The notes under the pieces: generated by a model
Told to the model about the DNA's origin: nothing
The model's database searches: none
Seen by the model: the letters and a program-made list of their open reading frames with translations, nothing else
Shown here: positions 23,877-31,885 of the stretch, in pieces
Layout of the letters: each line of letters begins with the position of its first letter
Numbering within the stretch: position 1 is the stretch's first letter
Assembly (NCBI RefSeq): GCF_003075395.1
Contig: NZ_QDFV01000010.1
Coordinates: 1 to 64,000, forward strand
Direction: 5' to 3'
Origin: Microbacterium sp. TPD7012
GTDB taxonomy: Bacteria > Actinomycetota > Actinomycetes > Actinomycetales > Microbacteriaceae
Length of the DNA stretch: 64,000 nucleotides
Program-made: the position numbers and the translations under genes

Positions 23877-24767
23877 CTACTGCTTGACGCTTCCCGCGGT
23901 GAGACCTGACTGCCAGAAACGCTGCAGCAGCAGGAAGGCGATGACGATCGGGATGATCGTGAGGAGCGAGCCCATGATCACGAGGTTGTAGATGGGCTGG
24001 GATCCGGCGCCGATCGCCTGCGAACTCCACTGGTTGAGACCCACGGTGAGCGGGTACCAGGCGGGGTCCGACAGCATGATCAGCGGCAGGAAGTAGTTGT
24101 TCCAGGTGGCGACGACCGTGAAGAGCGCGACGGTCACGATGCCGGGAGCGAGCAGCCGCATCGAGATCGTGAAGAACGTGCGGAACTCGCCGGCGCCGTC
24201 GATGCGCGCCGCCTCGAGCAGTTCGGTCGGCACCGACTCGGAGGCGAACACCCAGATGAGGTACAGGCCGAACGGACTGATCAGCGACGGGATGATCACC
24301 GCCCACGGCGTGTTCGTCAGTCCCAGTTCGCTGAACAGCAGGAACGTCGGGACTGCGAGCGCCGTGCCGGGCACCGCGACCGCGCCGAGGACGACGGCGA
24401 ACACCGCACGGCGGCCCGGGAACCGGTACTTCGCCAGACCGTAGCCGGCCAGGGTGGCCAGCAGCGTCGCACCGCCGGCACCCACCACGACGTAGAGCAG
24501 CGTGTTGCCCAGCCAGCGCAGGAAGATGCCGTCGCGGTACGAGAACGTGGCCACGAGGTTGTCGAAGAACGCGAAGTCGTCGGCGAACCAGAGGCCGAAC
24601 GAGCTGAACAGCCCGGACTGGGTCTTGGTCGAGCTGAAGAGCAGCCACACCAGCGGGACGAGCGTGTACAGCGCGTACAGGATCATGACGATCAGCAGCG
24701 TGTGGGACTTGCGCGGGTTCATCGGATCGTGGCGCTTGCGCGAGGAACGGGCGAGGGGGAGTGCCAT
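23877..24767 (-). CDS. Carbohydrate ABC transporter permease (MalG/LacG type)
   Basis: A 296-residue permease with about six helices. The EAA coupling loop reads ELLEAARIDGAGEFRTFFTI, and the C-terminal segment ITAGSVKQ matches the conserved LTxGAVKG ending of this family. It starts one base after the stop of the partner permease gene, so the two are translationally linked. An internal Met at residue 16 (MNPRKSH) is an alternative start. It is part of the sugar importer in the LacI-controlled operon. Confidence 0.92.
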   Translation of the reverse strand: MALPLARSSRKRHDPMNPRKSHTLLIVMILYALYTLVPLVWLLFSSTKTQSGLFSSFGLWFADDFAFFDNLVATFSYRDGIFLRWLGNTLLYVVVGAGGATLLATLAGYGLAKYRFPGRRAVFAVVLGAVAVPGTALAVPTFLLFSELGLTNTPWAVIIPSLISPFGLYLIWVFASESVPTELLEAARIDGAGEFRTFFTISMRLLAPGIVTVALFTVVATWNNYFLPLIMLSDPAWYPLTVGLNQWSSQAIGAGSQPIYNLVIMGSLLTIIPIVIAFLLLQRFWQSGLTAGSVKQ

Positions 24768-24768
24768 G

Positions 24769-25686
24769 TCAGCGCACCTCCGACTTCGAGCCGCGCAGCT
24801 GCACGACGTAGGCGATGACCGCGGTGATGACGCCCATGATGATGGCGATCGTCGCGGCGTAGTTGAACTGCTGGCCTGCGAACGACAGGTTGTACGCGTA
24901 CATGTTCGGCGTGAAGAACGTCGTGATCACGTTGGGTGCCAGCGGGCGCAGGATGTTGGGCTCGTTGAACAGCTGGAAGCTGCCGATGATCGAGAAGATC
25001 GTCGCGATCACGAGAGCGCCGCGGACCGAGGGGATCTTGATCGAGAAGATCGTGCGCCATGCTCCCGCGCCGTCGAGCGAGGCGGCCTCGTACATGTCGG
25101 TGGGGATGGTCTTGAGCGAGGAGTAGAAGATCAGCATGTTGTAGCCGACGAACTCCCAGGTCACGATGTTGCCGATCGAGACCAGCATCCATTCCTTCGC
25201 GAACGGGGTGATCGCGTCGATGCCGAGGAAGTCGTTGACGTTGCTCGCGAGGCCGAACTGGTCGCCGTAGATGTAGCCCCACATGAGCACGGCGACGACA
25301 GCGGGTACGGCATAGGGCAGGAAGATGATGATGCGGAAGAAGGATGCTCCGCGCAGCCGGGCGCTGTCGAGGGCGAGCGCCGCGCCGAGGGCGAGGATCA
25401 GCATGATCGGCACCTGCACGACGAGGAAGATCAGCACGCGGCCGAACGCCTCCCAGAACTGCGGGTCGCTCAGCGCGCGGACGTAGTTGTCGAGGCCGAC
25501 GAATGCGGTGCCGCCGATGAGCTTCTCCTGGAAGAAGCTCAGGTAGAGCGCGTAGGCGAGCGGTGTCAGGAACACCAGGGCGAACACGACCATGAACGGG
25601 CCGACGAAGGCCCATCCCTTCCAGTCGCGCTTGTCGCGGCGTCGGATGCCGAGGGCTCCGAGTGCTGCGGGGTTTTCAGTCGTCAT
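24769..25686 (-). CDS. Carbohydrate ABC transporter permease (MalF/LacF type)
   Basis: A 305-residue permease, first gene of the sugar operon. The N-terminal helix starts after a basic stretch (RRRDKRDWKGW), and the EAA loop reads DMYEAASLDGAGAWRTIFSI. Two further loops match the MalF-type inner-membrane subunit. The ATG at 25686 has GAAGG about 10 nt upstream. The promoter at 25738-25767 is overlapped by two LacI-type operators, so the gene and the whole operon are under LacI-family control. Confidence 0.92.
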   Translation of the reverse strand: MTTENPAALGALGIRRRDKRDWKGWAFVGPFMVVFALVFLTPLAYALYLSFFQEKLIGGTAFVGLDNYVRALSDPQFWEAFGRVLIFLVVQVPIMLILALGAALALDSARLRGASFFRIIIFLPYAVPAVVAVLMWGYIYGDQFGLASNVNDFLGIDAITPFAKEWMLVSIGNIVTWEFVGYNMLIFYSSLKTIPTDMYEAASLDGAGAWRTIFSIKIPSVRGALVIATIFSIIGSFQLFNEPNILRPLAPNVITTFFTPNMYAYNLSFAGQQFNYAATIAIIMGVITAVIAYVVQLRGSKSEVR

Positions 25687-25727
25687 CGACGAGACCTTCT
25701 TCGAGTAAGTGCGCTCGATGCGCCATG

Positions 25728-25745
25728 TGTCTACGTCAACATATG
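25728..25745. promoter_or_regulatory. LacI-type operator 1
   Basis: TGTCTACGTCAACATATG. The 14-bp core has the symmetry TGT-N2-ACGT-N2-ACA with the central CG typical of LacI-family sites. It covers the -10 box of the sugar operon and differs by one base from operator 2, 34 bp away. Confidence 0.75.
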
Positions 25746-25767
25746 CGATCGACTGCTAGTGTGTCAA
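25738..25767 (-). promoter_or_regulatory. Promoter of the GH35/sugar-transport operon
   Basis: On the minus strand TTGACA (25762-25767), an 18-bp spacer and TATGTT (25738-25743). Both boxes lie within the two operator copies, an arrangement suited to tight repression. Confidence 0.65.
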
Positions 25768-25779
25768 CGTCAACATATG
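25762..25779. promoter_or_regulatory. LacI-type operator 2
   Basis: TGTCAACGTCAACATATG, the same 18-bp sequence as operator 1 except for one base. It covers the -35 box of the sugar operon and the candidate ATG of the lacI-type gene, so it may also mediate autoregulation. Confidence 0.75.
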
Positions 25780-26832
25780 AATGGATGGTTGATCGTGTCC
25801 TCGGAGCATCTGGCAGAGCCCTCGCAGCGTCGTCGCGAGCCGTCGATGGAGGACGTGGCACGGGAGGCCGGGGTCTCCGGTCAGACCGTCTCGCGCGTGG
25901 TGAACGCGCGCGGATACGTGGGCGCGGCCACGCGGGAACGCGTCGAAGCGGCCATGCAGAGCCTCGGCTACCGACCGAACAGCGCCGCCCGCGCCCTGCG
26001 ATCCGGGCGCTTCCGCACCATCGGCGTGGTGATGTTCTCGTTCAGCTCCTACGGCAACCAGCGCACGCTCGACGCGATCGCCGTGCGCGCCGCGCAGCTC
26101 GGATACGCCCTCACCCTCATCCCCGTCGAGTCGAGCGCGGGGGAGACCGTCGAAGGCGCCTTCCGCCGGCTCGAGGAGCATGCGGTCGACGGCATCATCA
26201 TCGTGATCGAGGCCCATCAGCTCGATGAGGCCGACATCGAGATCCCCGCCGCGCTGCCCGTCGTCTTCGTGGACTCGAACCGCGGTGACCTGCATCCGTT
26301 CGTCGACACCGACCAGGCGCAGGGAGCGCGGCTCGCGACCGAGCATCTGCTCGATCTCGGCCACGACACGGTCTGGCATGTCGCCGGCCCCGCGAAGTCG
26401 TACTCCGCGGAGCGTCGGCGGGAAGCCTGGCGGGCCACCCTCGACGGGCGCGGCCGGCCGGTCCCCGAGGTGCTGCAGGGGGACTGGTCGGCGGCATCCG
26501 GCTACGCGGCGGGACTGCGCCTGCGCGAGATCGACGACGTGACGGCGGTGTTCGCCGCGAACGACCAGATGGCGATCGGTGTGCTGCGCGCGTTCCGGGA
26601 GGCCGGTCGCGAAGTGCCGGGCGACGTCAGCATCGTGGGCTTCGACGGGCTGCCGGATGCCGCGCAGCTCTGGCCGCCCCTCACGACCGTGCAGCAGCAT
26701 CCGGAGCGCGTCGGTGCGCTCGCGGTCGATGCGCTGCTCGCCGAGCTCGACGGCGAAGACCGCCTGCACACGCCGCTGGTGGGCACGGAGCTGATCGTGC
26801 GCGAGAGCACGGCTCCGCCGCGAGGGCGCTGA
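25777..26832 (+). CDS. LacI family transcriptional regulator
   Basis: A 351-residue repressor. The N-terminal HTH (MEDVAREAGVSGQTVSRVVN, then YVGAATRERV) and hinge (YRPNSAARALRSGR) lead to a periplasmic-binding-protein-like ligand domain with TEHLLDLGH, FAANDQMAIGVLRA and SIVGFDGLPDA. The ATG at 25777 overlaps operator 2; GTG at 25795 is an alternative start 18 bp later, and neither has a strong ribosome site. It is divergent from the sugar permease, binding-protein and GH35 genes and almost certainly represses them, with a galactoside or its metabolite as inducer (inference). Confidence 0.9.
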   Translation: MNGWLIVSSEHLAEPSQRRREPSMEDVAREAGVSGQTVSRVVNARGYVGAATRERVEAAMQSLGYRPNSAARALRSGRFRTIGVVMFSFSSYGNQRTLDAIAVRAAQLGYALTLIPVESSAGETVEGAFRRLEEHAVDGIIIVIEAHQLDEADIEIPAALPVVFVDSNRGDLHPFVDTDQAQGARLATEHLLDLGHDTVWHVAGPAKSYSAERRREAWRATLDGRGRPVPEVLQGDWSAASGYAAGLRLREIDDVTAVFAANDQMAIGVLRAFREAGREVPGDVSIVGFDGLPDAAQLWPPLTTVQQHPERVGALAVDALLAELDGEDRLHTPLVGTELIVRESTAPPRGR

Positions 26833-26838
26833 CCGCGA

Positions 26839-27192
26839 TCAGCGCCAGAGCAGGGCGAGAGCGGCGTTCGTCACCGTGAGGATGCCGATGAGCCAGAACA
26901 CCGCCGACGGCACCGCGTCCCCGCGCTTCTGGCGCGCCATCCCGATGCCCAGCATCGCGCCGATGACCAGCAGGATGACGAGCTTCGTGCCGATCTTGAC
27001 GTAGTTCAGGTCGTGGTCGATGCCCCAGGGAGCCGCCAGAGCGAGACCGGCGAGACCGGCGATCGCCAGTCCGTAGTCCATCATCCTGGTGATCTTGCGC
27101 TCCCCGCCGAACGCCTGAGCGGCCCACGAGCCGAAGAGCACGGCGAAGCCGATGAGATGGACGAGCACGACGATCAGGCGCAGGGTCTCCAT
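26839..27192 (-). CDS. Small integral membrane protein (117 aa)
   Basis: An unrecognised conserved-type membrane protein with four predicted helices (about residues 3-23, 42-57, 68-84 and 97-115) and short polar loops such as GGERKITRMMDYG. There is no known catalytic motif. The start ATG at 27192 sits six bases after TACGGT on the minus strand, the leaderless pattern. It lies between the convergent lacI-type gene and the riboflavin operon, 53 bp after ribH, and with its own promoter is probably independent of it. Confidence 0.7.
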   Translation of the reverse strand: METLRLIVVLVHLIGFAVLFGSWAAQAFGGERKITRMMDYGLAIAGLAGLALAAPWGIDHDLNYVKIGTKLVILLVIGAMLGIGMARQKRGDAVPSAVFWLIGILTVTNAALALLWR

Positions 27193-27198
27193 GCGCTC

Positions 27199-27204
27199 AC
27201 CGTA
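27199..27204 (-). promoter_or_regulatory. Leaderless-type -10 of the small membrane protein gene
   Basis: Minus strand TACGGT, six bases (GAGCGC), then ATG. Confidence 0.55.
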
Positions 27205-27245
27205 GCGATCCCGGCCGATATTCCGCCAGCAAGGAGAGGCTGACC

Positions 27246-27719
27246 TCAGCCGCGAAGCTCGCGCGTCAGGAGGGCGGTGCGCAGCGCGGCATCCGCGGCC
27301 TCGGCGCCCTTGTCCTCCTTGGAGCCCGCGAGCCCTGCGCGGTCCAGACCCTGCTGCTCGTCGTCGAGGGTCAGCACGCCGAACCCGACGGGCTTGCCCG
27401 CATCGAGAGAGACCCGCGTGAGACCGTCGGTCGTGGCCGCGGACACGTACTCGAAGTGCGGGGTGCCGCCGCGGATGATGACCCCGAGCGCGACCACGGC
27501 ATCCGCTCCGCCCGCGAAAGCGGCCTGTGCGGCGATCGCCAGCTCGAAGGAACCGGGCACGCGCGCGACGCGGTACGTGGCGCCCGCCTCGCCCAGCACG
27601 CGCTCGGCTCCGGCGATCAGACCGTCGGAGATCGCCTCATGCCAGGTTCCGGCGATGATGACGACGTTCAGCCCGCGGCCGTCGATCTTCTCGGTCTGGG
27701 GTGCTCCTGCGCCGCTCAT
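27246..27719 (-). CDS. ribH: 6,7-dimethyl-8-ribityllumazine synthase
   Basis: A 157-residue lumazine synthase, the usual length. VVIIAGTWHEAI is the N-terminal substrate segment, VPGSFELAIAA the phosphate-binding loop, and ALGVIIRGGTPHFEYV the active-site strand with its His. It condenses the pyrimidinedione and 3,4-dihydroxybutanone phosphate, usually within an icosahedral or pentameric shell. The ATG overlaps the ribBA stop (ATGA), so it is the last gene of the ribD-ribE-ribBA-ribH operon. Confidence 0.97.
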   Translation of the reverse strand: MSGAGAPQTEKIDGRGLNVVIIAGTWHEAISDGLIAGAERVLGEAGATYRVARVPGSFELAIAAQAAFAGGADAVVALGVIIRGGTPHFEYVSAATTDGLTRVSLDAGKPVGFGVLTLDDEQQGLDRAGLAGSKEDKGAEAADAALRTALLTRELRG

Positions 27720-28984
27720 TCGTGGTCCTCTCCGTGGGCGAGAGCCTCTGCGAGCTCGTCCGCGCCGATGATGTGACCCATGCGGTCACGCTTGGTCTCC
27801 AGGTACTGGTGGTTGTTCGGGCCGACGCCGACGATCAGCGGCACCTGCTCGATGATGTCGAGTCCGAGCTCGCGCAGCTGCGTCACCTTGTCGGTGTTGT
27901 TCGTCAGCAGGCGCACGCGTGAGACTCCGAGGTCGTGCAGGATGCCGGCGGCCGCAGCGTATTCGCGGGCGTCGGCAGGCAGGCCGAGCGCGAGGTTGGC
28001 GTCCACGGTGTCGAGGCCCTCCTCCTGCAGGCTGTACGCCCGCAGCTTGTTGATGAGCCCGATCCCTCGTCCTTCGTGGCCGCGCATGTAGACGACGACG
28101 CCGCCCTCCTTCTCGATCGCGTCGAGCGCCGCGTCGAGCTGCGGGCCGCACTCGCACTTGAGCGAGCCGAAGGCCTCGCCGGTCAGGCACTCCGAGTGCA
28201 CGCGGACGAGCGCCGTCTCGGTGAGCTCACCGGAGACGACCGCGATGTGGTCGGTGCCGGTCACCCGGTCCTTGTATGCGAGGAAGCGGAACGTGCCGTG
28301 CGTGGTCGGCACCGTCGCGTCCGCGCGCAGGCTCACACGGCGTCCGCGGACAGCCTTCGGCGTGGAGCCCTCCGGATCGATCTCGTTGAGATGCGCGATG
28401 AGCTGCTCGATCGTGATCACCGGAACGCCGTCGCGGGCGCCGAGTTCCATCAGGCCGGGCAGGCGCATCATGCTGCCGTCCTCGGCGACGACCTCGGCGA
28501 TGCCGCCGACCGGCTGGAGACCTGCGAGCTTCATCAGCTCGACGGCGGCCTCCGTGTGACCGCTGCGCTCCCGCACGCCGCCATCGACGGCGCGCAGCGG
28601 CAGCACGTGCCCCGGGCGGATGATGCTCGTCGCGGTCGACGCCGGATTCGCCAGCACGTTCAGCGTGTGGGCGCGGTCGTGTGCGCTGATGCCCGTGGTG
28701 ACGCCCTCCGCGGCATCCACGCTCACGGTGTAGGCGGTGGAGCGGGCGTCCTCGCTCGCGGCGACCATCGGCGGCAGGTTCAGGCTGTCGGCGAGGTCGG
28801 CGGGCATGGGGGCGCAGATGAAGCCGGACGACCAGCGCACGGTCCAGGCGACCCACTCGGGGGTGGCGAGCTCGGCCGACAGGATGACGTCGCCCTCGTT
28901 CTCACGGTTCTCGTCGTCCGCGACGAGGACGGGACGCCCGGCGCGCAGCGCTTCGAGGGCCTCGGGGATGGTGGAAAGGCTCAT
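27716..28984 (-). CDS. ribBA: Bifunctional 3,4-dihydroxy-2-butanone-4-phosphate synthase / GTP cyclohydrolase II
   Basis: A 422-residue fusion. The RibB half (residues 1 to about 205) shows VADDENRENEGDV near residue 20 and RPGHVLPLRAVDGGVRERSG. The RibA half (about 210-422) has the zinc cysteines in SECLTGEAFGSLKCECG and RGHEGRGIGLINKLRAY. It supplies both precursors of riboflavin from ribulose-5-phosphate and GTP. The ATG at 28984 overlaps the ribE stop; a longer in-frame extension into ribE is rejected. Conserved active residues are intact. Confidence 0.97.
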   Translation of the reverse strand: MSLSTIPEALEALRAGRPVLVADDENRENEGDVILSAELATPEWVAWTVRWSSGFICAPMPADLADSLNLPPMVAASEDARSTAYTVSVDAAEGVTTGISAHDRAHTLNVLANPASTATSIIRPGHVLPLRAVDGGVRERSGHTEAAVELMKLAGLQPVGGIAEVVAEDGSMMRLPGLMELGARDGVPVITIEQLIAHLNEIDPEGSTPKAVRGRRVSLRADATVPTTHGTFRFLAYKDRVTGTDHIAVVSGELTETALVRVHSECLTGEAFGSLKCECGPQLDAALDAIEKEGGVVVYMRGHEGRGIGLINKLRAYSLQEEGLDTVDANLALGLPADAREYAAAAGILHDLGVSRVRLLTNNTDKVTQLRELGLDIIEQVPLIVGVGPNNHQYLETKRDRMGHIIGADELAEALAHGEDHE

Positions 28985-29637
28985 CGCGAGCCTCCTTCCG
29001 GTGCGGCGGAGGTGGTCGGCCTGAACGCGAGCAGCCGCTCGACGTGGCGGGCGAGGATGTCGGTCTCGAGGTTGACGCGGTCTCCGACGGCGCGGGCGCC
29101 GAGAGTGGTCGCGGCGAGCGTCTCGGGGATGAGCGAGACCTCGAACCAGTGACCGCCCTGGGTCCCTGAGCTTGTCGAAGGGCCGCTCACCGCGCTCACC
29201 GTGAGCGAGGTGCCGTCGACCGAGATCGATCCCTTGTCGACGACGAGCGGCGCGAGATCGGCCGGCAGGCTGATGCGCAGCACGCTCCACTGGGCGCCGG
29301 GGCGCACCTCGAGCACCTCGCCGACCCCGTCGACGTGGCCCTGCACGATGTGGCCGCCGAGGCGGGCACCGACCGGCATGGCCTTCTCGATGTTGACCCG
29401 CGTGCCGACGACCGCCCCGCCGATCGCGGCGACGTCGAGGGTCTGCTTCATCACATCGGTGTCGAACGTGTCGTCCGTGGATCCGACGACCGTGAGGCAC
29501 ACACCCGACACGGCGATGGACTCGCCGTGCACGGCATCCGCGGCGGCCCTGGGCGCTCGCACGGTCAGACGCCAGCCGTCGCCTGAGGGCGCGATCGCGG
29601 TGATCTCGCCGATCTCCTCGATGATTCCGGTGAACAT
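28981..29637 (-). CDS. ribE: Riboflavin synthase, alpha chain
   Basis: A 218-residue protein with the internal duplication of this enzyme: MFTGIIEEIGEI and GESIAVSGVCLTV in the first barrel, and HIVQGHVDGVG and GSISVDGTSLTVS in the second. It dismutates two lumazine molecules to riboflavin. Residues about 152-160 (GPSTSSGTQ), just after the second SLTVS strand, come from an in-frame copy of the dispersed repeat. The ATG at 29637 overlaps the ribD stop by one base (TGATG). The insertion is in a loop, so activity is probably kept. Confidence 0.95.
   Translation of the reverse strand: MFTGIIEEIGEITAIAPSGDGWRLTVRAPRAAADAVHGESIAVSGVCLTVVGSTDDTFDTDVMKQTLDVAAIGGAVVGTRVNIEKAMPVGARLGGHIVQGHVDGVGEVLEVRPGAQWSVLRISLPADLAPLVVDKGSISVDGTSLTVSAVSGPSTSSGTQGGHWFEVSLIPETLAATTLGARAVGDRVNLETDILARHVERLLAFRPTTSAAPEGGSR
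29160..29182. repeat. Copy of the dispersed repeat inside ribE
   Basis: GGGTCCCTGAGC followed by TTGTCGAAGGG on the plus strand, an exact match to the full unit at 13979-14001. On the coding (minus) strand it is read in frame as GPSTSSGTQ. Confidence 0.9.
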
Positions 29638-30680
29638 CAGTCGGTTCCTTCGTTCTGAGAGTGAGGGTCTTCGGCGGGGCGCGCGATCGCGAGCAGGTCG
29701 GGCCCGAGAGGGACCCATTCCGTCACGGTGAGGCGGCGGGCCTCATCGATCGACGCCACGCCGATGTCGGTGAGGGCGAGGCGGTCGCCGCCGAGCAGGA
29801 CGGGAGCGATGTACGCGAGCACGCGGTCGGCCAGACCGGCGCGGAGGAAGGCGCTGGCAAGTGTCGGCCCGCCCTCGACGAACACGCTCTGGATCCCGCG
29901 AGCGTGCAGGTCGGCCGCGATGCTCTGCAGGTCATGGGTGTCGTAGAAGAGGGGCGCGTGCGGATGCCGGTGCACCGCGGCATCCGACGGCGTCGGACGC
30001 GTTCCGATGACCACGGGGATCGGCTGGTTCGGGTGCAGCGCGTCGCCGTCCCGCGCGGTGAGCGCCGGGTCGTCTGCGAGCACGGTGCCGGTGCCGACGG
30101 CGATGGCGTCGGCCTGCGCGCGACGGAGGTGCACGTCGGCCCTGGCCGCGGGACCCGTGATCCACTGGCTCGAGCCGTCGGCCGCGGCCGCACGCCCGTC
30201 GAGACTCTGCGCCCACTTCACCGTGATGTGCGGTCGACCCAGACGCTGAGCGGTGAGCCATCCGTCGATCAGCGCGTGCGCGGCATCCGCCTGCTCGCCG
30301 GACTCGACGCTCACACCGGCGGCGCGCAGACGCTCCGCTCCGCCGCCCGAGGCGATGCCGGGGTCGTCCAGCGCGTACACGACGCGCGACACGCCCGCGT
30401 CGATCAGGGCCACGGCGCACGGACCGGTGCGTCCGGTGTGGTTGCAGGGCTCGAGCGTCACGACCGCGGTCGCGCCGCGCGCCGCGCCGGGAGCGAGCTT
30501 CGACAGCGCGTCGACCTCGGCGTGCGGTGTGCCGGCGCCGTGGTGCCAGCCCTCCGCGAGGACCTCGCCGTCGGGGGAGAGGATGACGGCACCGACCTGC
30601 GGATTCACGCCGCGCGGCCCGCGGGCGGCGAGCTCGAGCGCACGGCTCATCGCCTCGCGCTCTGTCCCGTTCACTGCCAT
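29637..30680 (-). CDS. ribD: Bifunctional pyrimidine deaminase / 5-amino-6-(5-phosphoribosylamino)uracil reductase
   Basis: A 347-residue RibD. The deaminase domain has the zinc His in GAGTPHAEVDAL and the two cysteines in VTLEPCNHTGRTGPCA; the reductase domain (about 150-347) has VKWAQSLDGR and VFVEGGPTLASAFL. It performs steps two and three of the GTP branch of riboflavin synthesis. The ATG at 30680 has GGAGGACG upstream; the in-frame extension to 30866 runs through the riboswitch and is not coding. The SD lies in a hairpin downstream of an FMN riboswitch, so its translation is likely FMN-repressed. Confidence 0.96.
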   Translation of the reverse strand: MAVNGTEREAMSRALELAARGPRGVNPQVGAVILSPDGEVLAEGWHHGAGTPHAEVDALSKLAPGAARGATAVVTLEPCNHTGRTGPCAVALIDAGVSRVVYALDDPGIASGGGAERLRAAGVSVESGEQADAAHALIDGWLTAQRLGRPHITVKWAQSLDGRAAAADGSSQWITGPAARADVHLRRAQADAIAVGTGTVLADDPALTARDGDALHPNQPIPVVIGTRPTPSDAAVHRHPHAPLFYDTHDLQSIAADLHARGIQSVFVEGGPTLASAFLRAGLADRVLAYIAPVLLGGDRLALTDIGVASIDEARRLTVTEWVPLGPDLLAIARPAEDPHSQNEGTD

Positions 30681-30687
30681 CCGTCGT

Positions 30688-30699
30688 CCTCCTGTGAGG
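30688..30699 (-). promoter_or_regulatory. SD-sequestering hairpin of the ribD leader
   Basis: On the RNA, CCUC-ACAG-GAGG places the ribD ribosome site (GGAGGA) in a four-pair stem next to the start codon. A 12-bp palindrome (GCGCAGCTGCGC, 30745-30756) lies between it and the riboswitch. This suggests translational control as the expression platform. Confidence 0.5.
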
Positions 30700-30758
30700 C
30701 TCCGGAGCTTCTCCTGATCGGAGAGAGCGGCAGACAGAAGGCGCGCGCAGCTGCGCCT

Positions 30759-30900
30759 CGTGCTGCCTCCCTTCCGGACTAGCGAGGTCTCCCTCGCATC
30801 ACCGTCGGTCCCGGAATTCCACCGGATCGGCATCTCGGCTCGGCCGAGACGCTCGCGGACTGTCACCGCCGGTTCGGATTCTCACCGACCCCGGAGCACG
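30759..30900 (-). ncRNA. FMN riboswitch (RFN element) of the riboflavin operon
   Basis: On the minus strand the conserved RFN blocks appear in order: GGGGTCGGTGAGAATCCGAA, ACCGGCGGTGACAGTCCGCG, GGTGGAATTCCGG, GACCGACGGT and AGTCCGGAAGGGAGG. The P1 stem pairs CGTGCT (30895-30900) with AGCACG (30759-30764). It binds FMN and lowers expression of ribD-ribE-ribBA-ribH. The ribD start is about 80 nt downstream. Confidence 0.96.
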
Positions 30901-30912
30901 TTCAATGCTCTG

Positions 30913-30918
30913 AGTGTA
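30913..30918 (-). promoter_or_regulatory. Putative -10 of the riboflavin operon
   Basis: Minus strand TACACT ends 13 nt before the 5' edge of the riboswitch, so transcription would begin just ahead of P1. No clear -35. Confidence 0.45.
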
Positions 30919-30970
30919 CTCAACGCGTCCGGACACATTTCATTCCGCGTCATCGCGCAGAGCGCATCGG

Positions 30971-31834
30971 TCACTTCAGAAGCCGCGAGAGACGACGATC
31001 GGCGAGCACCTTGCCGCCCGTCTGACAGGTCGGGCAGTACTCGAGCGAGCGGTCGGCGAAGAACACGCTGCGCACCGTGTCGCCGCAGACCGGACACGTC
31101 TCGCCGCGCCGGGCGTGCACCTGCATGCCCCGACGCTTCGCATCCTTGAGATCGGCGGGAGGCTTGCCGGATGCCTCGGCGACGGCGTCGGTCAGCGTCT
31201 CCTGCATCGCGGCGAAGAGCCGATCGACCTCGGCGTCGTCGAGCTTGCCGGCGATGGCGTACGGCGACATCTTCGCGGCGTGCAGGATCTCATCGGAATA
31301 GGCGTTCCCGATGCCGGCGATGACCGCCTGATCGCGCAGGAGGCCCTTGATCTGCATGCGGCGGTCCGTGAGCAGAGCGGCGAACGCGTCGCGCGTGAAG
31401 CCGGGAGCGAGGGGGTCGGGTCCGAGCCTCGCGATGCCGGGGACATCCTGCACGTCACGCACGACGTACACCGCGAGGGACTTCTTCGTCCCCGCTTCGG
31501 TCAGGTCGAACCCGCTGCCGTCGTCGAACGCGATGCGCAGCGCGATCGGCGACTTGCCCGGCTTGATCAGCGTCGCGGGGAGGGCGTCGTACCAGCGCAG
31601 CCAGCCGGCTTTGGCGAGATGGAACACGAGATGCAGGTCATCGCCGCACGACAGCACGACGAACTTGCCCAGACGAGCGGATGTCGTGATCTCCGCGCCC
31701 TGGAGCGCGGAGATCGGCGGGTCGTATGTCTTGAGCGCGGCGATCGCAGCGACGGTCGCGCGGGTGATCGTGCGCCCCACCGCGCGCCCGCCGAGGAACG
31801 CGGTGAGTCCCTGGACCTCCGGCATCTCGGGCAT
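30971..31834 (-). CDS. Fpg/Nei family DNA glycosylase
   Basis: A 287-residue base-excision repair glycosylase. The N-terminus MPEMPEVQGL exposes the catalytic Pro after Met removal, followed by the essential Glu; LVFHLAKAGWLRW carries the strand typical of this fold, a helix-two-turn-helix lies around 145-200 (AVIAGIGNAYSDEILHAAKMSP), and the C-terminal zinc finger is CPVCGDTVRSVFFADRSLEY then CPTC. It removes oxidised bases and nicks DNA. The exact subclass (Fpg, Nei or an actinobacterial variant) is unsettled. A leaderless-like -10 (CAGGAT, six bases, ATG) precedes it. Confidence 0.9.
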   Translation of the reverse strand: MPEMPEVQGLTAFLGGRAVGRTITRATVAAIAALKTYDPPISALQGAEITTSARLGKFVVLSCGDDLHLVFHLAKAGWLRWYDALPATLIKPGKSPIALRIAFDDGSGFDLTEAGTKKSLAVYVVRDVQDVPGIARLGPDPLAPGFTRDAFAALLTDRRMQIKGLLRDQAVIAGIGNAYSDEILHAAKMSPYAIAGKLDDAEVDRLFAAMQETLTDAVAEASGKPPADLKDAKRRGMQVHARRGETCPVCGDTVRSVFFADRSLEYCPTCQTGGKVLADRRLSRLLK

Positions 31835-31885
31835 GGTGTCATCCTGCCACCGGCATCCGACACTGTCACCCGAGGACCGTTCGCC

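Noticed and set aside
24502-25776. Upstream extension of the lacI-type gene (776 codons)
   Set aside because: It is antisense to the sugar permease genes and crosses the divergent promoter. The HTH begins soon after 25777.
27236-27248. GGCTGA-CC-TCAGCC at the 3' end of ribH as terminator
   Set aside because: The loop would be two bases, and the sequence includes the ribH stop codon; not a workable hairpin.
30681-30866. Longer ribD starting at 30866
   Set aside because: The region is the FMN riboswitch and its expression platform, not coding.
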